DNA of 6,439 bases from an uncultured bacterium (GTDB lineage: Bacteria > Planctomycetota > Phycisphaerae > Phycisphaerales > UBA1924): contig CALKYH010000059.1 in assembly GCA_938003595.1 (NCBI GenBank), positions 1-6,439 of the forward strand, read 5' to 3'. The translations under genes were made by a program, and so were the position numbers. This document shows, in pieces, positions 6,100 to 6,439 of this stretch (position 1 is its first letter; every line of letters begins with the position of its first letter). The notes beneath the pieces were generated by a model that saw only the letters and a list, made by a program, of their open reading frames with translations, was not told the origin of the DNA and did not search any database.

Positions 6100-6152
6100 C
6101 GGGCCCAGGTGCACTCTTCAGTCGCCCGACCGCGAGAGTCTCCTGGCGCTGG

Positions 6153-6439
6153 TCAGCCCCGCGCCGGGGTCAGCAGCGCGTCCGGAGTCTGCAGCAGATC
6201 GATGACATGCTGCAGGCAGCGGGCGGCCTCGGCGCCGTCCACCACGCGGTGGTCGGCCGCGAGACTCAGCGGCATGACCTTGGCGATGCGGATGGCGCCG
6301 TCCTTGACGACCACGCCCTCGCGCACGCGCCCGACGCCCAGGATGGCCACCTCGGGGTAGTTGATGATCGGGGTGGCGAAACGCCCGGCGTAGGAGCCGA
6401 CATTGCTGATGGTGAAGGTCGAGCCCATGAGCAGGTCGC
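6153..6439 (-). CDS. 2-oxoacid dehydrogenase E2 acyltransferase, C-terminal end (5' partial)
   Basis: The frame enters from the right edge of the window and ends at TGA 6153-6155; the ATG at 6428 is internal, since D-L-L precedes it in frame. About 94 residues of the catalytic domain are visible: G-S-T-F-T-I-S-N-V-G, then F-A-T-P-I-I-N-Y-P-E-V-A-I-L-G-V-G-R, and the active-site motif A-D-H-R-V-V-D-G, with the catalytic His encoded at 6249-6251. This domain moves an acyl group from lipoamide to coenzyme A in the pyruvate, branched-chain 2-oxoacid or 2-oxoglutarate dehydrogenase complexes. The N-Y-P-E-V-A-I-L-G-V-G-R segment fits pyruvate or branched-chain E2 better than 2-oxoglutarate E2, but lipoyl and E1/E3-binding domains are outside the window, so the substrate is open. 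It is cytoplasmic and functionally unrelated to the secreted proteins downstream. I saw no clear intrinsic terminator after it. Confidence 0.93.
   Translation of the reverse strand, partial: DLLMGSTFTISNVGSYAGRFATPIINYPEVAILGVGRVREGVVVKDGAIRIAKVMPLSLAADHRVVDGAEAARCLQHVIDLLQTPDALLTPARG

Noticed and set aside
6069..6109. Repeated octamer GGCCCAGG at 6069-6076 and 6102-6109 as deletion endpoints
   Set aside because: An 8-bp repeat in DNA this GC-rich is easily chance, and one copy is explained by the Leu-Gly codons of the relic dockerin tail.

Overview
The window is GC-rich chromosomal DNA that most resembles a planctomycete of the class Phycisphaerae. Three things suggest this: secreted proteins ending in dockerin-type calcium-binding repeats of the form D-x-N-x-D-G-x-x-[ND]-F-x-D-L-N, a PEP-CTERM-like sorting tail, and a type IV pilin-like protein with a C-terminal F-A-D-G-H motif. 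The lineage is inferred from protein style, without any database search.

Layout: the plus strand carries only the 3' part of a large cysteine-free, beta-rich secreted protein (2-1267), with two dockerin repeats and a short PEP-CTERM-like tail. It converges on a minus-strand block. In the direction of transcription (right to left) that block holds: the C-terminal catalytic end of a 2-oxoacid dehydrogenase E2 acyltransferase (6153 to the window edge); an eroded dockerin tail (6049-6099); two tandem paralogous secreted dockerin proteins (4569-5915 and 3187-4536) closed by a clear intrinsic terminator (3138-3160); and a two-gene unit of a single-pass membrane protein (2113-3000) and a pseudopilin-like protein (1287-2084).

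The two paralogs probably form one transcription unit: they are 32 bp apart, each has a good Shine-Dalgarno site, and a terminator follows only the second. Both have a signal peptide, four aligned cysteines in the N-terminal half, shared Y-H-S-G-E-V-Y and R-W-G-T-L-Y-T-F blocks, and a dockerin pair flanked by one cysteine just before it and one as the final residue. Their function is not known to me.

The most interesting observation is the relic between the E2 gene and the first paralog. It is 16 codons plus stop in the minus strand that match the paralogs' C-terminus, and short similarity appears to continue past the stop. This suggests the family was once at least three tandem copies. I see no CRISPR array, tRNA, rRNA, transposase or phage gene.
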